Positions 12,948 to 23,688 of a stretch of 64,000 nucleotides of DNA are shown here, piece by piece. The stretch's first letter is position 1, and every line of letters begins with the position of its first letter. Source of the DNA: Sequoia sempervirens (Eukaryota > Streptophyta > Pinopsida > Cupressales > Cupressaceae); assembly GCA_007258455.2 (NCBI GenBank), contig VDFB02252616.1, positions 125,651,953-125,715,952 of the forward strand. Direction: 5' to 3'. Both the position numbers and the translations under genes were made by a program. Below the pieces are notes generated by a model. It saw nothing but the letters and a program-made list of their open reading frames with translations. It was not told where the DNA came from and ran no database searches.

Positions 12948-14215
12948 TAAACATAATATTTCTTGAGATGCATGATATTGATGGGTTCGTCAAACAGGTC
13001 CCCTTCTGGCGTCAATAGTTTGCATGCTCCCGAACCGTAGACTGCGATAACCACATAAGGGCCTAGCCAATTTGGTTTAAACTTTCCTTTCTTTTCTCTC
13101 TCCTGTTGATTTCATGGATTTTCTTTCAGAACTAGGTCACCCACCTAAAAAGTATGTGGCTTTACTTTGTGATTATAGCTACGAGACATCATCTATTGGT
13201 ATGCTTTTAAATGGTCAGCTGCTCTCTGTCTCTTTTCATCTAGAAGTTCTAACTCTTGTAGTTGGGAAACTTTGTATTCATCATCTATTATGAGACCTTT
13301 CAGTGATACTCTTAGTGATGGTATTTCATCCTCTATGGGAAATATGGCTTCTGCTCCATAGACAAGAGCAAAAGGTGTTTCTCCCGTTGGTGTTTGGACA
13401 CTAGTTCTGTAAGCCCACAAGGCGGGATTGAGTTGAACATGCCAATCTTTCCCTGAATTATTTACGGTCTTCTTCAAAATCTTTAGTATAGTCTTGTTTA
13501 AGGCCTCTACTTGGCCATTCCCTTGTGGATAGTATGGTGTTGAATATCTATGCTGAATATGAAATCTTTCACAAACTTCATCAACATCCTGATTCTTGAA
13601 AGGTCCACCATTATCTATAATAATGGCATTAGGAATACCATACCGACAAATAATGTAGTTGAGTATGAAGGATGAAATTTGTTTTCCAGTGACTTTAGAG
13701 AGAGGTACTGCCTCAATCCACTTAGTGAAATATTTTGTCGCTGTAATGATGAACTTATGCCCATTTGAAGATGAAAGATGGATTTTCCCTACTAGATCTA
13801 GTCCCCATTGAGAAAATGGCTAGGTTGGTGTGAACGAGTGAAATTCTTGCACTGGAGCATGAATAAGATTCCCATGAATCTGACATTTTGAGCATGTTTT
13901 AACAAAAGTGAATGATTCCCTCTCCATTGTAGGCTAGTAATAACCCATTCTAATCAATTTCTTAGATAAAGTTAGTCCACTCGAATGAGTACCACAAATG
14001 CCCCTATGAACTTCTTGTAAAGCTTTGTCAGATTCATCACGTTCAAGACATCGAAGTAAAGTACCATCAAGACCACGGCGGTAAAGGGTATCAGCGATAA
14101 GGGTATAGCGAGAGGATTGTCGGATAAAGTTACGTTTTTGGTTACAGGATAAGTCAGGTGGTAAAATGTCATCTTTTAGGTAGGCATAAATTTTACCATA
14201 CTAGGGGGAATCAGA
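12948..14215 (-). pseudogene. T1 integrase (INT), with stops
   Basis: Continues the pol frame. From N to C terminus: the HHCC zinc-binding part (EVHRGICGTHSSG, then CSKCQIHGN), the catalytic core with Asp in GLDLVGKI, Asp in IIIDNGGPFKNQ and Glu in YYPQGNGQVEALN, then LWAYRTS and GETPFALVYGAEA. It ends in a GPY-like region (WLGPYVV) and INIMHLKKYYV before the stop. No chromodomain, as expected for TAT elements. In-frame stops replace a Trp (GYY-stop-PTM), another expected Trp and an expected Arg, each by a single transition. INT would insert element cDNA into chromosomes. Confidence 0.9.
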
Positions 14216-14309
14216 TCCTACCAAGTGGCAGATAATTTGGCTTTCAGGTGTGTCATAAGCAGGTGTAAATAATTGTTCCACTAGAAATTCATAGTGAGTC
14301 TATTTTTCT

Positions 14310-14953
14310 AGGAGTTGTACCAATGATGTGATCATAGCCATAGCATCAGCTGCTTTGTTATCAAGCCTTGGAATTTGTGTGAACTGGATGTCCACAAAGT
14401 ACTTCTTAAAGTCATCGACCATCTTCTTGTATGGCAACAATTTGTCATCTTTAGTCTGATAATCATCATTGATTTGATTAATGACTAACTGTGAGTCACC
14501 ATAAACTTATAGCTCGGTAATCCTCCATTCCAATGTTGTCTTTAGTCCAGTGATTAGTGCTTCATATTCGGCTATATTATTGGTGCATGGAAACATTAGC
14601 CTATATGACTGAGGAATAGTATGTCCTTGAGGGGTGACAAAGAGAATGCTTGCCCCCGATCCATGTTGAGTAAAAGAACCATCAAAGTATAAGGACCATA
14701 GCTGCTTAGATTCTGCAGTGAAAACATCAGCATTTGGAAATTCAATGTGCAAGGGGTGCTCTGCTTTTAGGGGAGCATCTGCTAGTTGATCAGCGATAAC
14801 TTGTCCCTTGATTGCTTTGCGATCAACATAGTGGATGTCAAACTCACTCAAAATCATGACCCATTTTGCTAACCTTCCTGTTAGTGATGCTTTACTGAGT
14901 AGATATTTAAGTGGATCAATTTTTGAAATAAGATTGATTGTATGAGTTAACAT
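14310..14953 (-). pseudogene. T1 RNase H linker and archaeal-type second RNase H (aRH)
   Basis: The first part (DPLKYLLSKASLTGRLAKWVM, then DRKAIKGQVIADQLAD) ends the standard RNase H. It is followed by a second RNase H: LYFDGSFTQHGSGASILF with the first Asp, NNIAEYEALITGL with the Glu, and after one stop VYGDSQLVINQI with the next Asp and NKAADAMAM near the end. A second, archaeal-like RNase H after the retroviral type is a hallmark of the TAT/Ogre clade. It shares its frame with RT and INT. The TGA at about 14957 just upstream is one C-to-T change from Arg. Confidence 0.88.
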
Positions 14954-16390
14954 GTAATGTCAAAATTTTTTTGAAGCAAAGACTACTGCTAAACAAGCCT
15001 TCTCAATGAAAGTATAGTTAAGTTCATGACTTGTTAGTGTTCTGCTAATGTAATAGATTGCACGTTCCTTCCCTTCATGGTCTTCTTGTGCTAATAATTC
15101 CCCCAAAGATGTCTCAGTTGCGGCAATATATAGGATCAATGGTTTGTATGGATTTGGTGGTACTAGAACTGTTGGATTCATCAGGTATTGCTTGATTTGT
15201 TGAAATGCCATTTCACATTTGTCATCCCATCTAAAAGGAACATTCTTATGCAGGAGATGTGTGAATGGTAGACTTTTTTTGGCCAATTGTGTAATGAATC
15301 TTCTTATGGGCTGCAGTCGCCCTTGTAATGATCTCAATTGACTGATGTTCTTTAGGGGAGGCATCTCCATGATTGCTTGAACTTTAGCTGGATCTACTTC
15401 AATTCCCTTTTCTGAAACAATATATCCAAAAAAATTTCTAGATGTGACCCCAAAAACACATTTCTTTGGATTTAGGTGAACTTTGAATTTTTCCAATCTG
15501 GTAAATATTTTAGAAAGTATTTCCAGGTGTCCTTCTCTGGTGTATGATTTTTCCAATATGTCATCTACATAATCTTCCATGAATGTGTGCATCATGTCAT
15601 GAAAGATTGTAGTCATAGCTCTTTGATAAGTATCCCCAGCGTTCTTTAGACTGAAAGGCATGACATTCCAACAGTACGTTCCCCACGGACAAGTGAAAGT
15701 TGTCTTCTCTTGGTCTTCTGGTGCAATCTTGTTTTGGTTATAACTAGAGAAACCATCCATTAATGAATACATGGCATGCCTAGTTGTTAAATCAACTATG
15801 GTGTCAATGCTTGGAAGTGGAAAATCATCCTTAGGGCGGGCTTTGTTAAGATCTCTAAAATCAGTGCACACTCTAATGCGTTTATCTAGTTTTGCTACTG
15901 GGACAATATTGGAGATCCATTCTACATAGGCAATTGATCTTATAAATCCTACATCTAGGAGTTTCTTGAGTTCCTCTTTAACCAGTAGTGCAATGTGAGG
16001 ATGCATCTTTCTGAGTTTTTGTTTCACTAGTTTAGCTCCTAGTTTGATAGACAAATGATGCATTATGAGATCAGGATAAAGACCTGGCATGTTTGCATAT
16101 GACCAAGAAAAATTGACTTGATTTTCTTTGAGAAAGTTCATGAACCTTGGGATTTCATTATCTGTCATTGATTCTGCTACATGTAGAATCCTTGGATTAT
16201 CTATAGTTACAATATTGATTTCCTTTGTAGGCTCGATCAAAATGGGCAATCGCTCATGATAGTGTTCCGGGAGAGTGTCAAGAGTCCCATCAGCTGGTGC
16301 CTTGAAAAGGTTTTCACCATCTGATACACTCTTTATTTTATCTTTTATTTGATCTAGTACTGCCAGATTCTGGTTTTCACCACTAGATCA
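14954..16390 (-). pseudogene. T1 reverse transcriptase and first RNase H
   Basis: The longest uninterrupted pol segment, about 430 codons. RT motifs: VCTDFRDLNKARPKDDFPLP, MDGFSSYNQ, MPFSLKNAGDTYQRAM and the catalytic YVDD at 15571-15560. The RNase H start is seen at LILYIAATETSLGELLAQED, where the usual first Asp reads as Ala, and ELNYTFIEKACLAVVFA. No true start codon is expected because this is internal to the polyprotein. A substituted RNase H residue together with stops argues against current activity. Confidence 0.93.
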
Positions 16391-17500
16391 TTTTTCTTTA
16401 TTTTCATTTTTGCAGCTAGGAGACTTGAAACTCTCCTGATTAAAGACTTTGTACCAAAAATTTCTAGTGGAACAATCATTTACATCATTTACGGAAAGGA
16501 AGTTTATGATAGCTTCGTCATTGGGAAAAATAGGCAAATCAATAGGTTCAGTTAGATCCCAATCAATGAGATCAGGATGGACCAAAGGTAACAAGTCATT
16601 TGGTCATGTGAAATTGGCGATGGTTAGAGTCAAAATAGAGTTATCAGTAGGATCTGAGGTATGAGGTAGATCAATGATGGTACTATTCTCATGATAGTCT
16701 TGTTCATTAACATTCGACTCAGTATCACTAGACTCATAGTTGCTTTGTAGTTTAGATTCTTGTGGTTGGGACCCTAAACCCTCTCCTTTGATTAAAGTTG
16801 GTGTATACTTGTGTATGACATCTACCTCTTTGTCTCTCCGAAATTCATCATCATGGATGGTATCCCATTCATATTTAGTAGAATTTGTATCAGAGTTACT
16901 TTCTATGAAATTTAGGATTAATTCCAAACATGCCTCCTTTTTATCAGAACCTTCGTGCAATGTAAATAAATTACCCTGTGATTGGTTGGATGGGGTAAAG
17001 TCATAGCCTAGTCCAGTTTTATCATATGCGGCATGCCCTGGAAGATGGATAGGCTCAACTATGCCTTCTTTTCTTTTTCCAATAGGACCATTGTCATATC
17101 CCATCTTTTGCATGATGGAATACCCTTTCCCATATCGGTCAGTTGGTAAGGTGACATTTAGGACTGTTTCATCTTCATCCTTATAAAGCCAATTCAGAAT
17201 TGCTATATCCTTAGGATCTCCCATAGGGAATTTTTCTTTGATAAATTGTCCATTGAACTTGGTAGTTGGATCTATTTGTAGTTTTAATGATGTTGATGCT
17301 ACTGATATCTGTTGTTGTGTAATAGAAGGTTGTCCATGTGATCGAGGTGATGTAGGTAGATCAGCAAGACAGAGAGAATACTCTCCAACTCCACTTTCCT
17401 TGAACTGCAGTTTCTTGTCAAAGCTTTTGGCTAATTGAATGATGTGTGTATCATTCTTAGGAGAAGTATTAGCAAGTGCTTCTCGATTGTTTGGAACCAA
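16391..17500 (-). pseudogene. T1 linker with a G-patch domain, between PR and RT
   Basis: In the pol frame. At about 17131-16996 it reads GKGYSIMQKMGYDNGPIGKR, KEGIVEPI and, after a short spacer, KTGLGYDF. This fits the G-patch pattern (spaced glycines around an aromatic residue and a hydrophobic helix, then QGI/EPI), a domain that usually binds RNA or DEAH helicases. G-patches next to protease are known in betaretroviruses and in some plant gypsy polyproteins. Further downstream the linker is acidic (SDTESNVNEQDYHEN). One stop separates it from the RT segment. T2 keeps a G-patch ORF too. Confidence 0.82.
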
Positions 17501-17569
17501 AGTATCCTGACTAGCTTTGACATTGGCACAAGTTTGAATGTTTGAATTATCAACTGATATAGTGATCTC

Positions 17570-18781
17570 CTATCCGTCATATGGAAACTTAAGACATTGA
17601 TGGTAAGTGGACGGAACAGCTTGCATTTCATGGATCCAAGGACGACCCAACAAGATGTTGTATGCAATATCCTGGTCTAAAACTTGACAAAAGGTATTTT
17701 TGATAACAGGTCCCACTCTGATTGGTAGCATGATTAGACCTTTAGATGTTCTTTCCTCATCATCATAGGATTTTATAGTAATCTTCCTTCTAAGATCAAT
17801 GGAGTCCTCCAAAAATCCTAAAGCTTGAACTACCTTCAAGGTGCATATATTTAAACCAGCCCCTCCATCTATTAGGACACGTTTAACACAAAACTTATGG
17901 ATCATGATCTCTAAATATAATGACAAATTGTGGGGATGAGTCATGGAAACATCATCTTTTTCTAAAAATGAAAGACATGTAGGTAAGGACAAATGTCCTA
18001 CCATGGCTTGAAATCGGTTCACATCCAAATCCGTGGATATAGTTGTTTCAAAAAGGGCTTTCTCTAAAATTTCCTTATGTGTAGGAGAAATCTTCAGGAG
18101 TTCTAAAATGGAAATTTGGGCCGGAGTTTTTCGAAGTTGGTTAACTAAGTCATATTGATGTTGAGGGATGAGTTCAGTGGATTTTGAAGAGGCACCTTTC
18201 AAGACAACTTTAGCTTGTGCTCTTGTTGTGGCATTAACTTTCCCATAGTCTATCTTTTCCTTTATTTTTATAACATTGATCCGCTCATCGTCTGTATAGA
18301 GGTGATGGATTACTGTGTCATCAATTTGATTCACATTTTTATTAGAAGCCTCTCCCTTTTGATAATTTGGCAAAGGATTGCAAAATGCTTGGTGATCTTC
18401 ATTGGATTTTTGTTGTCCTTCTACTGTGATAGTGCCATTGTCAATGAGGTCTTGAATAGCATGCTTCAAAGCTTGATAGTTGTTTGTACGATGACCTCTG
18501 CACCTATGATAGTCACAATAATAAGCCTCATTCCATGATGGAGGTTTTACACTAGGTTCATAATTGCGTTGAGGTGGTAAAGTAAGGACATTTTTTTCCA
18601 TAACCTCTTTGAAAGCAGATTCCAAGGATTGTCCTAGTGGAGTGAAAGTTCTTCTACTAGAGAAGAATGAAAAGTGTTGTGGGTTCGTGTTTGAGGTATT
18701 CCCTAAGGTGTTGTTGTTGTTGTTTCCATGGTAATTTTGATTGCTGATAGCCCCTTGATTGAGATTAGGATTTTGATTCAT
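17570..18781 (-). pseudogene. T1 gag C-terminus and aspartic protease (PR)
   Basis: An open stretch of 403 codons with an ATG at 18781. Residues 88-107 (YYCDYHRCRGHRTNNYQALK) are the TAT-type CxxH...GH...C knuckle, but the last Cys is Tyr. PR lies at residues about 290-395: the active site reads VLIDGGAGLNIC (Asp-Gly-Gly instead of Asp-Ser/Thr-Gly, common in this clade) and LLGRPWIHEM forms the second conserved block. PR would cleave Gag-Pol. A TAG follows FPYDG, after which the same frame continues into the G-patch linker. Confidence 0.9.
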
Positions 18782-20578
18782 ATTATTCCTTGGGGGGAGG
18801 ATTGTTTCCTTGATTCATGACATAATTGACATTGTTGTAATTATTTTTACGAGGAGTATTTGGAGTACTCAAAACAAATGGCTTAGTCTAGACATGGTTT
18901 TCATCAAGCACACCATCGTTTACAATGTTTTTGTTGCGAGTCCAAAACTTAGACTTGTCCTGGTTGTTGTAATGGTTGGATGAGCTAGGATTGTCTTTGT
19001 CAAGTTTTATTGTCCCTCTTTTGACCAAAGCACCTTCAATGGTGATGGCATCCTCAATCAATTTATCAAAGGAAGATGGACAATGTAGATTAAAGTGATA
19101 GCTCATTTCTGAATTTAGGCTATTGATGAAGGTAACCATTTTTTCCTTTTCAGGAACATGACATGGATACCTAGCGAACATTCTTCTCCATCTTTGAAGA
19201 AAGGTAGTGAAAGATTCACCAGGTTTTTGTGCAACTTTGCAAAGATCTATCATGGTGATCGGGTGTTGTATGTTGTAAGCATATTGTGATATGAATAGGT
19301 TGATCAATTCTTCAAATGTCCTGACGAGAGGTGTAATCTTAGATAACCATTCCATAGAGTTAACTCCAAGGCTCCTAGGAAACAATCGCAATAAATAAGT
19401 ATCTTCGTGAGAGAATTCCAATGTCATGTTTCAGAAGTCTCTAATGTGATCAATTGGATCTGATTTCCCATTATAACGATCAAATTTGGGAATTTCACAA
19501 TGTTTAGGAAATGGAATCATATTGAGACTTCTATCAAAAGGATAAGGACATATGTCATCAAGAGTGTATTTCTTTGTTGTGGTCCCCCCTTGTAACTCTT
19601 TGATTTTTCCTTGGAGTGCCTTAAATTGTGAGTAAGAATAGTGAGATTGGATGGGGATGTTTCTTCTTCTTTGCTCTTTAATTTCTCAGTATCAAAATCC
19701 TTAGGCAATTTAGCTCCTTGATCGGCTAGGAAGAGAAAACACTTTTCTTTGTCACATTGCAGGATCTTTTCTATGGCTTTAAGAAACTTGGGGTCTTGTT
19801 TAGCCTCTCTAATGTGAAGTTCTTCCTCTTGCTCGTCATCACTATCTATGGGAGTTTTGTTCATGTCCTTGTATTTATGAAATGGGTTTACTTCTCTATT
19901 AGCCATGTTGTCGTCATTGAAAAAAGGATTTCAATTCACACTATAATGAGGATTACCACGCTCACCTTCTTCTTGAATGTTATGGGTATGACCTTCTTGT
20001 TGAGACTCTTCTCCTAGTTTGTTGTATTGAGATCTTGTAAAAATAGGCATATGAAAGGAATCCTATGATATGATCACAGATGCTCCCAAATTCTTGATTG
20101 TGGCTTCCAAAGACGAAGGATATTAGAATCTTGTTTGAGAGAAGTTGAACCAATAATCCAAAATTTTGCTTGTGAGGTGCACTCCTAAAGTTTCGATCCC
20201 TATTTTTCCAAAAATATTTTGTAAATCTATTGAAGGTCACTGAAGGATTTGACTAGGATGTGTTGAATATTCAATCGAAGGTTGTGGTATATTCTCAAAC
20301 TCAAGAGGTTGATTAAGATTGTGACGTTGAGATAGAGCTAATCTTTCATAAAAATCTTGAGTGGCTATAGGTTCTACAGCATAATCATTAGTGAATCCTC
20401 TAACGTAGTCTTGGTATCTATGAAGAAATTTGTGATAATGAAGCAAGACGTGTCGACTCTTATACAAAAATTCTCTGCGGTCTAAAGTTTTCTTGTAACT
20501 TAAGTTTGTTTTGGGCTTCTTGATCCTATTGAAGACTGATTTCTTGATGAACTTGGTTGATTTCCACTTCCTCAGCAT
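18782..20578 (-). pseudogene. T1 gag, frameshifted
   Basis: A candidate start is the ATG at 20578 (MLRKWKSTKFIKKSVF), just below leader array 1. The retrotransposon Gag core is clear at 19427-18888: WLSKITPLVRTFEELINLF, then LCKVAQKPGESFTTFLQRW and FINSLNSEMSYHF. Upstream segments at 19906-19517 (acidic, DDEQEEELHIREAKQDPKFL) and 20240-19980 are read in alternating frames, so at least four small indels have accumulated, in contrast to the frameshift-free pol. Gag would form the virus-like particle. Confidence 0.85.
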
Positions 20579-20655
20579 GGGAGAGAAATATCAGAAAATT
20601 CTAGTCTGTGTAAAAAAATTTGACATCAACCAAAAGCACTATTTTGTTCCCTAAT

Positions 20656-20872
20656 TGCGCTGTAGAAAGAGGTATATGTGCTAGAGAAAGAGTCAAATGC
20701 GCTGTAGAATACCTTGGATGCGCAGAAACAGACGTTAGATGCACTAAACCAAGAAGCAGATGCACTAAAATAGTCCCTAAATGCGCTGAAAAATGACTCA
20801 GATGCATTACACCAGGCAGTGGATGCGCTAGAACAAATTGTATATGCGCTATAGTTTTTCCTAAATGCACTA
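20656..20872 (-). repeat. 21-bp-phased leader array 1 of T1 (11 units)
   Basis: On the plus strand the core TGCGCT, or a TG(C/T)(G/A)C variant, begins at 20656, 20677, 20698, 20719, 20740, 20761, 20782, 20803, 20824, 20845 and 20866: ten consecutive steps of exactly 21 bp. Only about 7 of 21 positions (atgcgct) are conserved. On the element strand the core reads AGCGCAT, directly upstream of the gag ATG at 20578. The period of seven codons yields heptad-looking peptides (AHLxxxx) in minus-strand frames, which I treat as a by-product. Confidence 0.93.
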
Positions 20873-21940
20873 AAACAGTTTTCCAAAGACAGTTTTTGAC
20901 CAGTTTTAAAAAAATTTAGCTAAATTTTTTCATATTTGTTTTGGATGATCCTTTATCTGAATTAATGTTCTTGAAAAACACAGCAAACAGTCTAATTTAA
21001 GTTGATTGTAACCAAGCACAGAATAAGACAAGCACAACTTAAGTTAGGCCAAAACAATATCTGCTAGATTCCACAAGGGTTTCTCCAACCGCATATCAGT
21101 AGCGTGTGAATTCAGAAGCTTGGCTGCACGGGCTCCCCCTTACAGTGCACTCTCTTCTCAGGCCAACCAAGCTTCCAACCCCCATGAAACTCCCATGGCG
21201 AGCTAATCACTTCTACTAAAGACTGCGAAAGTGTGGAAGACTTCACAACGATTGGTGTTGGACTAGCAGATAGAAGGTTTTTGGATTTCTAAACAATGGT
21301 ATTTAGTTCGGGACCCTCATTCAAGTGGCCATACATGGGGCAAGAGATTAATCACCATTAAGGTGGCACTCCAACCTGAAGAGGTTAAGCTCAACAGGGT
21401 TTAAGGGAGTAAAAATCTGTTCGTATGACACATCCGCACAAGCAACCTTAGGTTTTCCCTTAAGGTTTACATTTATATACCAGTCGGAGGTAGCTTGGCC
21501 TTAGCTCTGTTGCCAGTTTGAGGCGTGTTGAGGTGATGAAATCCCCAGGTAGGACCAATTTCTAGAGTCAATAATTGTTTCTCTTACACCCAAGATCGCA
21601 TAAGTGCGCAAGGGGAGAGGATACTTCGATTATCAAGTCAAGGTTACACAAGGAAAAGTGGGTCTGGCTTTCTAATCACCTATTTTGCACAGGGTGAGAG
21701 AATAGTTACCTACCACTTTCAAACACAGTCAAAAAGAGTAGATAGATTCATTTTAGGTGCACCAAAATCAAAAATGATTTAATCTGAGTGAAGATTTTGC
21801 TTCACAACAGACATGGGGTTCATTTTAACTGCATGATAAAGATGTGGTGGCTACCCTAGATTGATTCATTTTAAAACCAGCAAGAAAAGGAAAGAAATTC
21901 TATCTGCGGAAGGCGTCAGACTTAGAATTTCTGTTACAAC
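20873..21940 (-). other. T1 leader between arrays, shared in part with T2
   Basis: Non-coding, with no conserved ORF. The segments ggctcccccttaca..gcactc..cttctc near 21130 and gaggtgatgaaatccccagg...caaggggagaggatac near 21530-21625 recur in T2 at about 40330 and 45190-45290. They are a lineage-specific leader that may carry packaging or dimer signals; that role is inference. Confidence 0.65.
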
Positions 21941-22140
21941 CCGGATGCATGACTCTGTTACCCAGATGTGCAAAAACACAACCCAGATGTGCAATAATAG
22001 AACCCCAATGCACAAAAATAGAACCCAGATGCGCAATAAGAGAACAAAAATGCACAAAAATATAACCCAGATGCGCAATAACAGAACACAAATGCGCAAA
22101 AACAGAACTCGGATATGCAGGAACAAAACCTAGATGCCTA
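21941..22140 (-). repeat. 21-bp-phased leader array 2 of T1 (10 units)
   Basis: The plus-strand core atg(c/t)gcaa has its T at 21946, 21967, 21988, 22009, 22030, 22051, 22072 and 22093, all exactly 21 bp apart, then 22116 and 22135 after a 2-bp jog. Here the spacer is better conserved than in array 1 (gaaccca before the core, aaaaata after), as in a younger tandem expansion. It is open in minus-strand frames as (I)AHLGxIF repeats, not called as a gene. Confidence 0.92.
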
Positions 22141-22199
22141 AGAACAGACACTGCACTAAACTAAAATGCATTTTTTAAAAAAAAAAATTGAAATAGATT

Positions 22200-22385
22200 T
22201 TAAATGTGCTAAATGATGTCCTATATGCGGTAATTAAACTCCTAAATGCTCTTCAAAAATTCCCATTTGCGCCATTCTGTTTCCTAGATGCTCTTCAAAA
22301 ATGCCCATATGCGCTGAAGCAGTCTTCATATGCGCTAAAGTACCTGCAAAACGAAAAAAAATTGAATCTCCAGATGCACTGCCGA
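22200..22385 (-). repeat. 21-bp-phased leader array 3 of T1 (7-8 units)
   Basis: The T of the ATG(C/T)(G/T)C core lies at 22205, 22226, 22247, 22268, 22289, 22310 and 22331, six exact 21-bp steps, with one more at 22375 (44 bp on). A cttcaaaaat spacer is shared by two units. This is the array nearest the PBS and 5' LTR. Confidence 0.88.
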
Positions 22386-22428
22386 ATGTCAAAAAACCTG
22401 CAAGAAAGAAGTCTAAAATGGGGGCATA

Positions 22429-22447
22429 GGCCCCACGGTGGGTGCCA
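22429..22447 (-). other. T1 primer binding site
   Basis: On the element strand it reads TGGCACCCACCGTGGGGCC, four bases from the 5' LTR end. The form TGGc(a/g)cc...GTGGGG is the type found in TAT and Athila elements rather than the initiator-Met type (TGGTATCAGAGC) of the other elements here. I do not assign the tRNA. Confidence 0.8.
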
Positions 22448-22451
22448 AAAA

Positions 22452-23683
22452 TGTGTGATCGAAAATAATATGCGTAATAAATGGAAATAAATACTATTTA
22501 AGCACACCAATAAGACATTGTATCAAAATAGAAAATAAAAGGGTAAGTAGATGCAAACTCAATATTCTGCTTCAATTATTGTTTTATTGTCCTCTATCTT
22601 CAGTGTTTTTGTTGATTCCAGCTTTTGCTCTTAGATTTATGTGCTAGGCTCAACAAACTGTCTTCCTAAAGAATGAGATTCAAATATGATGCATGATGCA
22701 AGATTAAACTATGATATGGAATTAAACTAATATGATTGAATTAAACATGATGCTATGATATTAAAATGCTAAATGAATTAAATGCATGAACTCTAATTGA
22801 TTTCCTATTACCAATGATTAGATTTACACAGGTATTTATAGAGTTTTTCAAATAATTCTAATTGGTTGTCTTGATTGACAATTGTGATAATTCCTGGCAG
22901 ATCAAATGGCTGAAGATGGATGAAACTAAAGAGAAAATAGAAGAAAAATTGAAAACAAGTTTTTTCTATTTTTATGAAAGATGAAAAGATAAGAAGATAA
23001 GAAATCATCTTTCTTTAAATAGATAAAAGAAAGATTTAAAAGCTGATAAATAATGAATTAAAAATTCAATTATTTATTTGTGGATGAAATTCAATTTTTT
23101 CTTAATTAAATGAAATATTTAATTAAGCTTTTAAAGCAGAAGAAAGTTTGTGATAAGAATAAAGCTTTAATTAGGGTTTTTGAAGAAAGCAGAAGATCTC
23201 ATATTTAAATAAAATATTTAATTATGATATGAGAAAAAAATAAAAGATTTCACAATTAAATAAAATATCTAGTTGTGATTTTAGAAAGAAAGCATAAGAT
23301 CTTTAATTAAATAAGATTTATTTAATTAAATCACTTTTATGAAATTAATTAAATGAAATATTTAATTAATTAGAAGAAGAATTTAAGATAGAAGAAAGAG
23401 AAATATTTAAACTTGATTAAATCAAAAGATTTAATTTCAATTCAAACAATGATAATTAATTTAAATAAATAAAATGTATTTATTTAATTAATTAAGTGGA
23501 CATATGAAAATAATTAAATAAAATAAATTTATTTAATTAGGAAAGAAGAATAAGATGAATGAACAATATAATTAAATTAATTAAATTTAATCATATGTAG
23601 AGGATTTTTAGATAAATTAATTAAATAATAAATATTTAATTAATTGCCAGGATTATATACATGACCATTTTTATGTATATACA
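22452..23683 (-). repeat. T1 5' LTR
   Basis: 1232 bp; plus-strand ends TGTGTGATCG and TATATACA match the 3' LTR at 5616-6846. As the upstream LTR it would hold the element promoter, but I do not pick a TATA box with confidence in such AT-rich sequence. Confidence 0.95.
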
Positions 23684-23688
23684 CTAGT

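Larger units (their letters stand above)
5616..23683 (-). mobile_element. T1: 18-kb TAT/Ogre-like Ty3/gypsy LTR retrotransposon
   Basis: LTRs of 1231 and 1232 bp (5616-6846 and 22452-23683) are flanked by the perfect 5-bp duplication CTAGT (5611-5615 and 23684-23688). On the minus strand the order is 5' LTR, PBS, a 1.9-kb leader with 21-bp-phased arrays, gag, PR, G-patch, RT, RNase H, a second (archaeal-type) RNase H, INT, a 6.1-kb tail, PPT and 3' LTR. Two RNases H and a long tail with an antisense ORF are traits of the TAT clade. From about 18781 to 12948 PR-to-INT stays in one frame broken only by stops, whereas gag alternates between two frames. The element is decayed. Confidence 0.96.

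Noticed and set aside
20601..20886. Minus-strand frames with a heptad pattern (AHLxxxx or SAFxxxx) that could be read as a coiled-coil or repeat protein
   Set aside because: The pattern arises because the 21-bp DNA period equals seven codons; two frames show it at once, spacer residues are random and the frame lies in the gag leader without a supported start.
21866..22151. Both-strand open frames with IAHLGxIF or MHKNRTQM-type repeats
   Set aside because: Same reason: translation of the 21-bp array. No domain and no conservation of residues outside the core.
7349..22385. CRISPR-like array because of short repeats with variable spacers at regular spacing
   Set aside because: The repeat is only about 7 bp, the period 21 bp, there are no cas genes and the DNA is a plant retrotransposon. 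The resemblance is superficial.
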